Source of the DNA: Aquanectria penicillioides
Lineage: Eukaryota > Ascomycota > Sordariomycetes > Hypocreales > Nectriaceae
Length of the DNA stretch: 64,000 nucleotides
Reading direction: 5' to 3'
Assembly: GCA_003415625.1 (NCBI GenBank)
Contig: PYIU01000002.1
Coordinates: forward strand, 1,240,001-1,304,000
Below are positions 34,547 to 45,625 of this stretch, piece by piece; the stretch's first letter is position 1; every line of letters begins with the position of its first letter. The position numbers and the translations under genes were made by a program. The notes beneath the pieces are model-generated. The model did no database searches. It was not told where the DNA came from and saw only the letters and a program-made list of their open reading frames with translations.

Positions 34547-37509
34547 GTTGAACTTGGTTCGTACCAACTGGGCATCGATGGCACATGTGATTGTATTTTC
34601 TCAGATGCTCTACAAGGCCTCGTTCGTAAACGTGGACTGACAAGAAAACTTGCACACGTGGCGGCTCGGGGCCTGCTTAAGCTCCATCACAAATGACCCT
34701 GATGTCGAACAAAAGTGTATGCGACACATCGGAGGAGGAGTCTCTAGCCCTATGAGTCCCTCGGCGATTATACCTTGAAGGCACATCAAGACAGGCCCGC
34801 CACGACCCGATTGCGTGCTTCGATTGGCCCTCGGGTACCCAACTCAATGACATGTCCACTGCACCCAAAAAAAGGTTCCAGTTTCGCCTTCCGCCACACG
34901 AATGCATCGAGCTACGATGGATGACAGCGGATGACACCTCCCCCTGCGCTGATCTACCCCTCCCTCCAATGCGATTCACAGATTCGCGACCCGGGGCCAG
35001 AACACGAACGCGGCGGCATACCAAGGCATGATAGGCAACCTTCGCGGCCACGGCGGCATCCCAGTAATGCATCCACGACACGGCATCGCCATGGCAGTTT
35101 CCACGTAATTAATTACTGAGCGGTGAGATGGTCGTAGCGGCCATTTTCAAGGCCGGCAAGGAGTTACTCCACTACCAAGTGGCGGAGCGAGGAGGACACG
35201 ATGCCTCACGAAACCCGGCCACAGGAAGCCACCAGAAGAGCAAACCAAGAAGTTCAAGGGCAATCGAACAAAAGTTTGATATCCAATTGAATTTCTAGGT
35301 GTTATTTTTAATTCGACCAGTCTATTGGATCTAGCGGGGGACAGATCGAGATGCAGGTTTCGTAGTCAACCATTGTGTTGTTTCTCCTCACTCGAAACAA
35401 AATAAATCACCACACTATGGGTACGAGCCGTCAATGTCCGTTCGCTGGCGCGTACTCTGGGCATACATGTACGCACACACGCATACGCAACCCCTCAACG
35501 ACCGGGTGCAGCGGATCAAGTTGCGTATGTACGTGGGGTAAGTGATTGACACGATTGACACAACAAAGCCAGCGTCCAACTCCAGCCATCACGCATCATT
35601 GCCAACCTCGCGCGTTTCCTGTAGCGTGGCAAAATCGTCTCCAATGGTGTTCGCCAGGAGGGCCCGGGCGCATGCCATCATCAACTACGACGATCACTGG
35701 CCAAGCCCAGAGGGAACATGACGCGGAAATGGAAGAAGGAAAGTTCTTGTCAGTCCATCCATCGTTCACGCGGCTGGGGGTGGCTTGGCTCATCCTCAGG
35801 GCATGATTGGAAATTGGAGGTCATTCGGCCAGGCGTTGCCTAGCAACCAGTGGGGAGCGATTGACCCTGCGCCAGACGCCAGAGAGAGACAAGAGAGAGA
35901 GAAAAAAAAAAGTGCCCCACTAGTAGCAGTAGGACCCAGCCAGCGAGAATGGACACAAAAATGGACAACCTAATAAATAAACCCACGCGACGGGTGAGAC
36001 CAGACGTCGGCTAGTGACGTAGCTTGGCTCCACCCTCGCGGTGAAGACTTGTCTGACTGTGTTGCATGTCTCTAGCCTATGGTAACAGGCTGGGGGGAAG
36101 CCGGGCCTTAGCGTTGGTCTCGAGAAGGGCCAAAAGGAAGAAGGGTGGGAAGAATAAGTCAACCGTGACCTAGCAAAAAGCAACGTGGTGAAGAAGAAAG
36201 TCCCGGTTCAGCCTCTCCATCTTGCCGTCCTCTCAGGGGCTCGCCCGCCTGCTCGCTCTCCCCCCCCCTCGCTCGCGCTCGCTCGCTCACTCCTGTTTGC
36301 CTCCCCCAAAAGCGAAGGAAACGAGATCGATCGTCATGTCGGCAGACATAATTAAATTCCCACCCCATGTCCCGGGCGTGCCACTCCCATTTCGTGCGAG
36401 GGCAAGCGAGTGGCCAGGCCCGACAATTGGGAGTCCAATCCCCGAGTACCCCGGACTTTGCGAGTGCAGGAGATGAGTCTTGAACGTGGCTCTCTGGATG
36501 CTCCGCCGTCTGGCCTGTGACAAAAAAGACGTTGGTCGCGGCGGCAGGGATGCGGGCTTCACTGCGCTAGAGCCTGTGGTGGGTAAAGTACCGCCCAAGT
36601 ATCCCCCCTGGCCTGTACCTCGGGTGTACCCTTGGCGCAGTCGAGTCCTCCGTACGACCTGCAGCCCAGCATTGGATTCACACGCACACACCAGCACCAT
36701 CCATCCCGTCTCCTCTCGTCTCTCCTCCCCGGCACGCACACGTGGGACGGTTCGGTGCGAGGTCCACGTCTCGAGTATTGTGGGTGTTGTCTGTTTAAGT
36801 CTCCCGATCTCGATCCCGACCTGCTGGTTGCCCGGGGCTTTTGTGTCATGTCCTGGGCGGGTTGTCAGTCAACAGCATGTGAAAGAGGGAATAATTCTTG
36901 GTGTCACAACAATCATCTTGTTGGCAACTCAACTCACACGATAACCGTATTTACTCCATAGTACTCGAAGACGAAGACTAGTGGCTGCTCGAGTATGGTA
37001 GACACGAGTTGGTCCATATGCAGTATTGCTATCCTCTGCTTCATGTCCCAAACAGAGAGAGACCCAACGGAATAGTCAAGTTCATTCAAATCCCCCAACA
37101 ATTGTTGAAACTAGTGGTAAATCGCAACTCTTCCCCAGATAATAATAGCTGTAACGAAACTTCAACAAGAAAACAAGGTATCATTCAAAGCCCCATGTAA
37201 TAAACAGTACTGCCTACTCCCCAATCACACCACCATGTGCACAGCGCTACCTATGAATATCTCACACCAAGCAAGAAAGTCAGTTGTACAATTATACATT
37301 CAGACACGCAAATCAAAATGCCTTTCCCAGATGCCTTTGACGCCCGACGGAGAGTCGACAAACCCTCATACCCCTGAGCGAACAATGAATGTGACAAGGT
37401 CGGCGATCCACGAGAAGCCGCCCAATATCGCTTTGATCATCCATATCCCCCATACTGCCACTTGAACCTCAAGGAGCACTATTCTCACGAACAATTTCAA
37501 TAGTCCCAG
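34547..37509. other. Gene-less stretch (3 kb)
   Basis: No supported gene. The left end is the NADAR promoter, and the right end is the 3' region of vam7 with small AT-rich frames that do not look conserved. Confidence 0.5.
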
Positions 37510-38595
37510 TCACATCCTCTTAATACGGTTGTTGGCCACCTTCACCTTGGCCTGCAGTCGAGAGGCGTCATCGTCCATCCGATCTAGCATCTCCGTCTGT
37601 CTTTCAACTTCATCGTTAATCTGCATGCCCATCTCCTTCTGGCGCCGGATAATAGCTGCAAGCTGTTCGACCTGGGCGTCTTGCGCCTGCATCTCCTGCT
37701 TCTGCAGAAGTAGAACACCATCGTTGTCCAGCTCCCGCGTCTTGTCCGTTTCTGGTAGCGGGGCACCCAAGACTCGCCCACTCGGCCGACCACCCTTGAA
37801 AAGAGCAGCCTTGTCAGAAGATGAGGCCTGTCCTTGACTGGCCCCTCCTCGTCCAGATACCGATGTCGAACTCGGCATGCTGTTAGAGAGCTTGTCTAGG
37901 CCCTCTCGCTCGATTCGGGCTTGGGAAATCAGGTCCCGGCGGCGGCGCAGCTCTCCGTCTCCTAATCGACTCGACTCTTGCATTCTTCTCAATCCATCTG
38001 CCAGGGTTGCGATCAAGGTTCCTGCCTTCACTAGGACCCTCTTGGCTGCCGCCCCCGCCTCCGCAGCGGTAGTCGAGTTCCCGCTATCCACAGCTGCATC
38101 TCGTCTCGACAAATGCTGCCTGGCCTCATGAATGTGCTGCTTCAGTTCTCTGTGGATATCCAACCACGTTCCCGGATCTGCTGCCCCCGCTGCCGCGCTC
38201 TTCACCCTACCGCCGGCCGAGACAGCCGAGCTGGTTGTGCTGGAGCTAGGTAGGTTGAGGAATGCTCGCCAGGCGGACGTGTCACGCCATCTTCGATCTG
38301 GCGACTCGGCAATCGCGCGCAAGTATTTTTCGAGACCGCCCTGACGCTCACGTGTCAGGTCAAGCGAGTTGACTGTCGACTTGAGCCAGTGCTTGCCAGG
38401 TAACGGCTCCGGCGGGGCAGCGCCGACTTGCTCGATAAGAGTCTTATTGAGGGCGGCGAAATCCGAGTATCGCTTTTGTACGACGAATGATCGAAGGGGT
38501 AGTCGAAGGGTGATGTTGTAGAGAGTGTAGGGCTTCGACGAGCCTTCGTCGGAGACGCTTGTGGACGGGATGGCAATCTCAGGTGGCGGAGCCAT
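37510..38595 (-). CDS. vam7: Vacuolar SNARE Vam7 (PX domain + Qc-SNARE)
   Basis: Intact single-exon protein of 361 residues. The N-terminal PX domain (about 5-118) binds PI3P; its core motif is visible as VVQKRYSDFAALNKTL, followed by LPGKHWL and a C-terminal helix. A low-complexity linker with predicted helices (about 140-290) leads to a C-terminal Qc SNARE helix (about 295-355; MQAQDAQVEQLAAIIRRQKE, then MGMQINDEVERQTEMLDRMD with the central Gln, then RLQAKVKVANNRIKRM). There is no transmembrane segment, as expected for Vam7, which is recruited to vacuoles through PX and HOPS. It promotes homotypic vacuole fusion and late endosome fusion. PX plus SNARE with no membrane anchor is diagnostic. 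The start ATG at 38595 precedes MAPPPEIAIP. Confidence 0.93.
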   Translation of the reverse strand: MAPPPEIAIPSTSVSDEGSSKPYTLYNITLRLPLRSFVVQKRYSDFAALNKTLIEQVGAAPPEPLPGKHWLKSTVNSLDLTRERQGGLEKYLRAIAESPDRRWRDTSAWRAFLNLPSSSTTSSAVSAGGRVKSAAAGAADPGTWLDIHRELKQHIHEARQHLSRRDAAVDSGNSTTAAEAGAAAKRVLVKAGTLIATLADGLRRMQESSRLGDGELRRRRDLISQARIEREGLDKLSNSMPSSTSVSGRGGASQGQASSSDKAALFKGGRPSGRVLGAPLPETDKTRELDNDGVLLLQKQEMQAQDAQVEQLAAIIRRQKEMGMQINDEVERQTEMLDRMDDDASRLQAKVKVANNRIKRM

Positions 38596-40995
38596 GACCG
38601 GTGTCTTTCCTTGGTGCCAATGAATCTTAGGGTCGATCGCAAGGAATCCTTATTCGTGGATTTTATATCGCGAGTTAAAATCGGGCGGTATGATCCCGTA
38701 TACGATGGTGCCGGAGTGAAGCTCGGGTTGGTGAGCAAAGAATATTGGGCATGAAGGACGAGGAATGCGTCATGGCGTCGTTCACGAGAGAGATGGGAAG
38801 CTCGGTACCAGAGGGCCCGAGTGCCTGACGTATTGGTTCAGTGGAGTCGTAGCGGGCTTAGCGGCCCTGCAGCCTAGGTATAGGCGGCCTTTTAAGCAGT
38901 TTGAGTGGACACCACAGGGCACCTCGCTGCCATGTTGGAACAGTGCGATCGCACTATGGGGGCGACTAAACTCCAATAGGGGGACTAGAATGGGTTTTCT
39001 GCACACACTGTGGTATTCCAGAAGCGCTCAGCTTGAGCATGCGACCCTTTCGCTCAGCTGAGCAAGGTCATGTGGCCCATTGTTGTTCCCGTTCCTGAAG
39101 ATGATGGAAATTAGGCCTGCAAAATGCCGGGATGCTCTTTGCCTAGATGATTACGAGGAGGTTTTGAGTGCATTTACGCTCCTCCTTTATGCCATAAGCT
39201 TACATGACAACGCGATACATGTTTGCAGGCAGTTCTATGCAATGCTCTACAAACAAAAGCAGAGCATTGCATTGGTCCAGGCCGGTGCAATTCAGCGTGA
39301 TCGATTGTGTCGCTTTTGCATTTGGTGGCGTAATCAATCTTCTCCTTTGCACTTTGTCATATGCACGTTGGTTCCTGGATTGACCCTGCACTGTAGACTA
39401 CCCTACATCATTAAGCATTCATAGGCCAGGCTTGACTATCAACGCTGAATATCAAAAAGTCTTGGGCTTGTTGTGCATTAAATTTACTTCGTAACATAGT
39501 CTTGGATATGAGCTCGCTATTCCGGGTATTGCGGTTGATCTGGATTGCTCATATACTCATCATCAACGTAATTCTCTAAATAGTAGCAGGACCACTCGAT
39601 GATAACATGAAGACAACAAAGCTTGGTCAACCACATCAAACCGAGGGCGGTATATTGGCTCTGATGTTGAGTTCGAAATAAAAAAAGGTCTGAGTTATTT
39701 GTCTTGCTTGCCAGAATATTAAGGCCAACACTCAAATGGAACGACTGTAGAGTGAGAAATAGCAGAACCGCCTGACAGGCTGTGGAGACCGTCGAAGCAC
39801 GAGAGACTAGATTTCATCAAAATAACGGACATTTAAAGAACTGTTGCGGCGTGTTGAATATCTAGGAAGTTCAACTAAACTACCGTTGTGTACTATCGTT
39901 AGGGAATCTCAATTACTTGATGACTGGCACAGCACAATGAATTGGCATGGGTGAGCCTTGAAATGATTTTAATAGAGATCCATTTAAAGAGACTTGAAAT
40001 AAAGGGCGGGCACCGGTCTTGCATTGAGACATTGCTTCCCATCTCTGGGACAATCATTCTCATTCATGCTAAGCCTAGCTGGATAGTAGGTGGACATCGG
40101 TATTGTCCTACAGGTTTTGTAGACTAATTGTATTTTGCCGATACACAATATGATGTTACCTCGTTTCAGCGAATCTGATCTTGTTATTCAAGGATTGGTT
40201 CCGTAATCGTGAAAGGTTTTGCCAGACCTTGGATTACAAGGCAGCAATATTTTTGTCGAATAACATGATTCCATAAATTATCGATATATGATGCACATCC
40301 CTTCGAGTGGGGGCGGCTTCCAGGGAAGTACTTATTCTTACTGCCTGGAACCACATCAAACCCCTCCCATGTTCCTGAGCTTGAGGTACCGCCGTGAATG
40401 AGACCCATTTCTCCGCGAACGTACGGACTGGTTGCTTGATGTCTAAGACCGGTGCCTGTTAGGCTGCCATGCACAGGACTACCATGATACATGGTGTACT
40501 GGTTAACTCAACGGTTCAAACTGGGATGCTTCATGGATAAAGACGTGCCTACTCCTATTCGGTTACACATTGATGGAACACACGATTTTATAGAAACTCT
40601 TGTTTCTCGTATTCGATTGAGGCGAGGCAGCTGTCTCTGCTTATGAATACTCTCCATCATTAAATCTGGAACCAATCTGTTCAAGGTTTGGGGTCGGGCC
40701 GAGCCGTCGGTCCGCTTAGATGCAAGCAAATCGAGGGCCAGAGCAGTGAGATTCACAAAGGTACAGTGTCCAACAATGTCAAAATTTGTCCCATCCTGGA
40801 GACCATTCCACCTCTCTGTGATGAGAAAAACGTCGCTTCTAGTGCCAGTGATTGCCATTCCTTCGCGCAATGTGGCTTCGGGATATGAGGCCGCAACTCC
40901 AGTCCATGCCCATTTTGCATCCCCAAGGAAACCACTTTCTTCTCCACCAAACTCATGGTCGCGTCATTACAACTGTTATAGATAATATATGTTAT
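38596..40995. other. Intergenic stretch with possible gene debris
   Basis: The left half is the vam7 promoter and AT-rich DNA without coding signal. On the minus strand between 40184 and 40956 several short frames look protein-like but are not joined; see the separate entry and finding. Confidence 0.45.
40184..40956 (-). pseudogene. Possible degenerate or unresolved hypothetical gene
   Basis: Minus-strand frames overlap or abut: 40753-40956 (starts MSLVEKKVVSLGM), 40508-40870 (MAITGTRSDVFLITERWNGL, then FDIVGHCTFVNLTALALDLL) and 40184-40492 (YVRGEMGLIHGGTSSSGTW, then FPGSRPHSKGCASYID). Their composition is more like protein than the surrounding DNA, but I do not recognise a family, and no clear intron set joins them. 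It could be a small real gene with introns, a decayed gene, or chance. Confidence 0.25.
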
Positions 40996-41963
40996 TTAAA
41001 AGGTCTCCTGGTCATCTAGACCCTCGCCCTCAGGGATCTCGAAGCCCTCCTCTGTCGAGTACAGGATGCTCTGGATTTGCTTGATCAATCCATCCTCCTG
41101 CTTCTCAAGCTCGGGGTCTTCATCAACAGCCTGCTGGATCAGCAGCTCGATATCGCGAAGCTTGCTGAAGTAGAAATCGCGTTCCCTCTCGAGGCCGACG
41201 ACAGTCTCCTTAAGAGTAGCGTTCTCCTGCTGCAGGGCGGCAGTTCCGGGACCAGCAGCCTTGGCAACACGGGGACCTCCGCTGGGGGTGCCACGGCGGG
41301 CGGCAGAGGTAGCGCTGGCAGCAGGCCGCACGGCAGCGGCGCCGCCGGAGGGGAGAGCACCACCTTTTCGTCGGGCAACGGCGTCGTAGTCGTGGTCGGG
41401 GAAGTTGAGATCCCAGAACCTCTTGGTCCACTGCAGAAATTCGAGGTTGTCCTGCATCTTGCACTTGATCAAGGCTTGCACGGGGATGGGCTTGTCGACC
41501 TGGTGCTTTGTGAAGGTGTCTAGGCGGCGGTTAGCATCACAACCTGGGTTGGGCTCAGCCAAGTGGAGCACGTCAAGAAAAGCTTACTTTGGAGCACCTT
41601 GAAATTTTGTACGTATGCATACTCGGCATTGACATTGAACTTGACCTTGGACATGGGCACATCCATGTAGATGCTGTCAAAGACCTGGCAGAGAGCAGCG
41701 CTGGCGGGATGTTAGACTCGTCGTTTGTGTATGGCTGCCGGTCGACGCGGGCGGATTGGGGCGTCATCGCGATGATGGTGCGAGGAGGGGCGGGGTCGAC
41801 TCACCCAGTACCGCATTGCTCAACCTTTGTGATGTTGAGCTGGAGGAGGCTGTTGAGCCACTGAATAAGCTCTTGTCTGTTGGAGGGATGTTGTGTTAGT
41901 TACGGTTCCGGGCCCGGAGCGCGGGACATCTAGGAGGGGGCAAACAGACCTTGACTCGCCCAT
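40996..41963 (-). CDS. bim1: EB1/Bim1-family microtubule plus-end protein
   Basis: Four exons: 41950-41963 (only 14 nt), 41805-41876, 41588-41700 and 40996-41519. The introns are 73, 104 and 68 bp with GT-AG ends, giving exactly 241 codons (240 aa). The N-terminal calponin-homology domain (1 to about 115) tracks growing microtubule ends; it is visible as RQELIQWLNSLLQLNITKVE, CQVFDSIY and NTFTKHQVDKPIPV, with KFWDLN-type sequence as RFWDLNFPDHDYDAVARRKG. After an Ala/Pro/Ser linker comes the EB1 C-terminal dimer domain (about 168-225; VVGLERERDFYFSKLRDIEL). The tail ends acidic-aromatic (DDQETF) rather than the animal EEY. It serves in spindle positioning and polar growth. No frame problems. 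Confidence 0.95.
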
Positions 41964-42600
41964 TTTGGAGTATTTGTAGGAATACGTCAAAGCAAAGGTC
42001 GTTTAGACGATGATGGTGCGCGAGTGCGAATGGAAACGAGATTGAGGAGGAGGAAAACAGAGGAACACGCTGTGTGGAGAAGCGCGTTGGGTATCCGGGT
42101 GCTTGAATGGAAAGCAGGCAGAGGAGAGATTGCGCCAGGAGAGGGTGTCGGGTTGGAAGAAATTAAACCAGGTCCTGTGTATTCGCGCTGATTCCAGAAG
42201 TAAATGTATTGGCGGCCAAACCCAGGTCCAGTCGCCCAATCAACCGTGGTGGGGGTTACCTGGGGGAACCGGCGCAAGGGCCTTGCTTTTGCTGTGGTTG
42301 GGCGTACTGAGACGTACTCCTCACAACACCTCCCCTCCTTCCCCCTGAAGTTGCTTTAGAAGCGGCCGTTCAGTGAGATCACGTGCAGCCCCTCCACTCT
42401 CAGGGACCCTGAGCAAGCTGGGGTTGAGATGAAAGTACGTACCGGCCCTCAGGCAGCTTGCCTCTCACCGCCAAAATTTGGAAGCGGCAGAAAAAAAAAT
42501 ATGCGACGAGAGTTGAAGCTGTGGCTGCCCCACCAGCGTCGGCGAGAACTTCTCTCGACGTCACGAAGGAGTGCAAAAGCTTCTGCAACACCCAATCAAG
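41964..42600. promoter_or_regulatory. Divergent promoter between bim1 and drs1
   Basis: About 640 bp separate the two ATGs on opposite strands, with no credible gene between. It must carry both promoters and leaders. No clear TATA box is seen on either side. Confidence 0.6.
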
Positions 42601-45030
42601 ATGGCGCCCTCTCAGAAGCGGAAGCCAATCGAGGACGACTTCATCCTCACAATCTCCGATAATGAGGATGCCCCTCTAGTCGAGGAAGTCACGCAGCCTC
42701 CCAAGAAGAAGGCGAAGACAAACAGTGCTTCCAAGAAGACATCTAAGAAGGCTAAGCTGGATACCAATGCATCTGACGACGACGAGGTACCCGAGGGAAT
42801 TTGGGGCCACAATGACGACGATGACGGTGCTATGGATTCGGATTTCGAGTTTGGCGCCGAAGATGAAGGAGTTGTCAACACCGAAGAGTTGGAGGGATGG
42901 GGCTTTGACGGCGCAAAGAAGGGAATGAACGCTGACAAGAAGGGAGTGGACCTTGATGAAATTATCCGCCGACGCCGCGAGAAGAAGATTGGAAAATCAT
43001 CTAAAGGGGAAGCCGAGGAGGTCGAGGATGTGGAAAATGACATGGACGTCGACCTCGACGATGATGACGACGAAGTCCTCGCCGACGATGCCTTTGGCAT
43101 GAATATTGCCTCTGATGCCGAAGATTCAGAGGGATCTGAGGAAGCCGAGGACGATGAAGATGTCGAAGGTGATGACGATGACGACGATGCGGCTTCAGAC
43201 AACGACTCTGTGGCCACGCCGGTGGACCATCCCGACGACAACGCTTCAGACGACGGCAGCGACAATGAAGATGAAGAAGATGCCGAGGAAGAGGCAAGGC
43301 GCAAGGAATTCTTCGCTCCCGAAGAAACAGAAAAACCTGGAGGAAAGAAGACAGATGTATCGTCATTCCAGGCAATGTCTCTTTCACGACCCATCCTTCG
43401 AGGTCTTGCAGCCGTGGGCTTCTCGAAACCTACCCCAATTCAATCCAAGGCTATTCCGGTTTCACTGATGGGCAAGGACGTCGTGGGTGGTGCCGTCACT
43501 GGTTCCGGAAAGACTGGTGCGTTCGTTGTGCCTATCCTGGAGCGTTTGCTATACCGACCAAAGAAGATCCCAACCACCCGCGTTGTCATCCTTACGCCCA
43601 CCCGTGAATTGGCTATCCAGTGCCATGCCGTTGCAACAAAGCTGGCGGCTTTTACCGACATCAAGTTTACCCTTGCTGTTGGTGGTTTGAGTCTCAAAGT
43701 TCAAGAGTCCGAGTTGAGGTTGCGACCAGATGTCATCATTGCAACTCCTGGTCGATTCATTGATCACATGCGAAACTCTGCCAGCTTCGACACCAACACT
43801 GTGGAGATTCTGGTATTGGATGAAGCTGATCGTATGCTCGAGGATGGTTTCGCAGACGAACTGAACGAGATTCTCACTACGCTTCCCAAGTCTCGACAGA
43901 CCATGCTTTTCTCTGCCACCATGACATCTACCGTTGATAAGCTTATCCGTGTGGGATTGAACAAGCCCGCTCGAGTTATGGTTGATTCACAGAAGAAGAC
44001 TGTTTCAACCCTGGTGCAAGAGTTTGTTCGTCTCCGCCCCGGCCGAGAAGAGAAGCGATTGGGCTATCTGGCCTACATCTGCAAGACCTTTTACAGGGAG
44101 CGAGTCATTATCTTCTTCCGTCAAAAGAAGGAGGCTCATCGAGCCCGCATCATCTTTGGGCTTCTTGGGTTGTCTTGCGCAGAGCTCCACGGTAGCATGA
44201 ACCAAACTCAGGTGAATATTCCCCTCGAATTGACATGATTTGAGTAGCTAACATGAGGGTCATAGCGAATTTCAAGCGTCGAAGATTTCAGAGACGGAAA
44301 AGTGTCTTACTTACTCGCCACTGATCTTGCGTCTCGTGGTTTGGATATCAAAGGCGTCGACACCGTCATCAACTACGAAGCACCCCAATCTTTGGAGATT
44401 TACTTGCACCGTGTGGGTCGTACAGCTCGTGCTGGCCGAAAGGGTACCGCTATTACCCTGGCTGCGGAGGCTGACCGCAAGGTGGTCAAGGCTGCTGTCA
44501 AGGCTGGCAAGGCTCAAGGAGCTAAGATTGTCAGCCGAGTCATCGAAGCCTCAGAGGCGGACAAGTTGCAGGCTCAAATTGATGACATGGATGACGAGAT
44601 TGAAGAGATTATGAAGGAGGAGAAGGAGGAGAAGCAGCTGGCCCATGTGGAGATGCAAGTCAAGAAGGGCGAGAATCTGATTGAGCACGAGGCTGAGATC
44701 AAGTCGCGCCCCAAGCGAACATGGTTCGAAAGTGAGCACGACAAGAAGAAGGCTAAACAGGCCGGCAAGGATGAGCTCAACGGCATGAGAGAATCGATGA
44801 AGAAGAAGGCCGGCAAGCTAAGCAACAAGGACAGGAAGAGACTCGACGCCAAAGCTCTGCGAGCAGAGGGCGGTCAGTGGAGAAAGACCAAGACATCCGA
44901 GGCTGAGATGAAGGCAAGGCACAAGGAGGCCAAGGCTAAGGCGAATGGTGGCAAGGCTAAGACGGGGGGTGTGAAGAAGGTTCCCAACAAGGGCAAGCCG
45001 AAGGCCAGGATGGCGAGCAAGCGAAAGTGA
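42601..45030 (+). CDS. drs1: DEAD-box ATP-dependent RNA helicase Drs1 (DDX27 family)
   Basis: Nucleolar helicase needed for 60S ribosomal subunit assembly. Exon 1 is 42601-44211 and exon 2 is 44266-45030; the 54 bp intron has a GTGAAT donor, a GCTAAC branch and a TAG acceptor, giving 791 residues. The first 240 residues are acidic and disordered. The core follows: Q motif ([13 protein letters not shown]), motif I AVTGSGKT (about 297), [12 protein letters not shown], motif II DEAD inside [10 protein letters not shown] (about 403), motif III SAT, then [20 protein letters not shown] and [13 protein letters not shown]. The C-terminus is a long basic coiled tail ending in [13 protein letters not shown], typical of Drs1. 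The frame also opens upstream at 42571 from a GTG; the ATG at 42601 (MAPSQKRK) is used. Intact. Confidence 0.95.
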
Positions 45031-45625
45031 AAACGTGGATGATTCGAGACACGGGTACGGGTGACTTGGATGAGTAGTTATAAATATCGCGCAGGGTTTT
45101 AATAGAAGCGCTGTAAACCGAATTTAAAAAAAAAAAACGGATATCCGCTTGTTTAGAGCCCCGTGAGCCCCGTGAGTGTTATAATGTGCAAGCAAGCCGG
45201 CGACTCGTCGGAAGAGCTTGGGCCACGATCTCCATTGTCTGGGCTGTGTGCGCCGTGGTTCCCCACCATGCACCATTGATGACGTAAGGCACGAGGTCTC
45301 GAACTCCCAGGATGCCTAGATCACGAGCCTGGCCTTCCCCCCATCTCTTCCTCTTTGGCTGACATCTGAGCACGGCCGACAGAGGCTCCCGAATTCGCTG
45401 GCCCAACGGGAATCATGTGCCGCAATCACCTTCGTTGACCATCTCATCAGGCTGAACCCGCCCGTCAGAAGACGCACTCGCCTGAGGGCTCCGGCAGCGC
45501 CCTTGCTCTCCAGCAGCTCGCATCACGGCCTCGTCCCGCGCGCCAGCCGATGCGCCATTGGCCTTGTTGCAGCTTCCTATATAAAACATCCCCCATCTCG
45601 GCAGTCCCCGGCGATTTCCTGGCCC
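45031..45625. other. Intergenic, drs1 3' region and app1 promoter
   Basis: An A12 tract follows the drs1 stop by about 95 bp (45127-45138). The app1 coding frame is open upstream to 45503 but only from a TTG, and a TATAAAA-like TATATAAAAC at 45579-45588 lies about 40 bp before the chosen ATG. Confidence 0.5.
45579..45588 (+). promoter_or_regulatory. Possible TATA box of the App1-type gene
   Basis: CTATATAAAAC reads as a good TATA element about 40 bp upstream of the ATG at 45626. If real, the leader is very short, or translation starts further downstream, for example at one of the Met codons near 45936 (MPVAGSMASYGSD). Confidence 0.35.

Noticed and set aside
42612..43394. 260-codon Ser-rich frame antisense to drs1
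   Set aside because: It is the complement of the acidic Asp/Glu tract of the helicase and therefore poly-Ser by composition.
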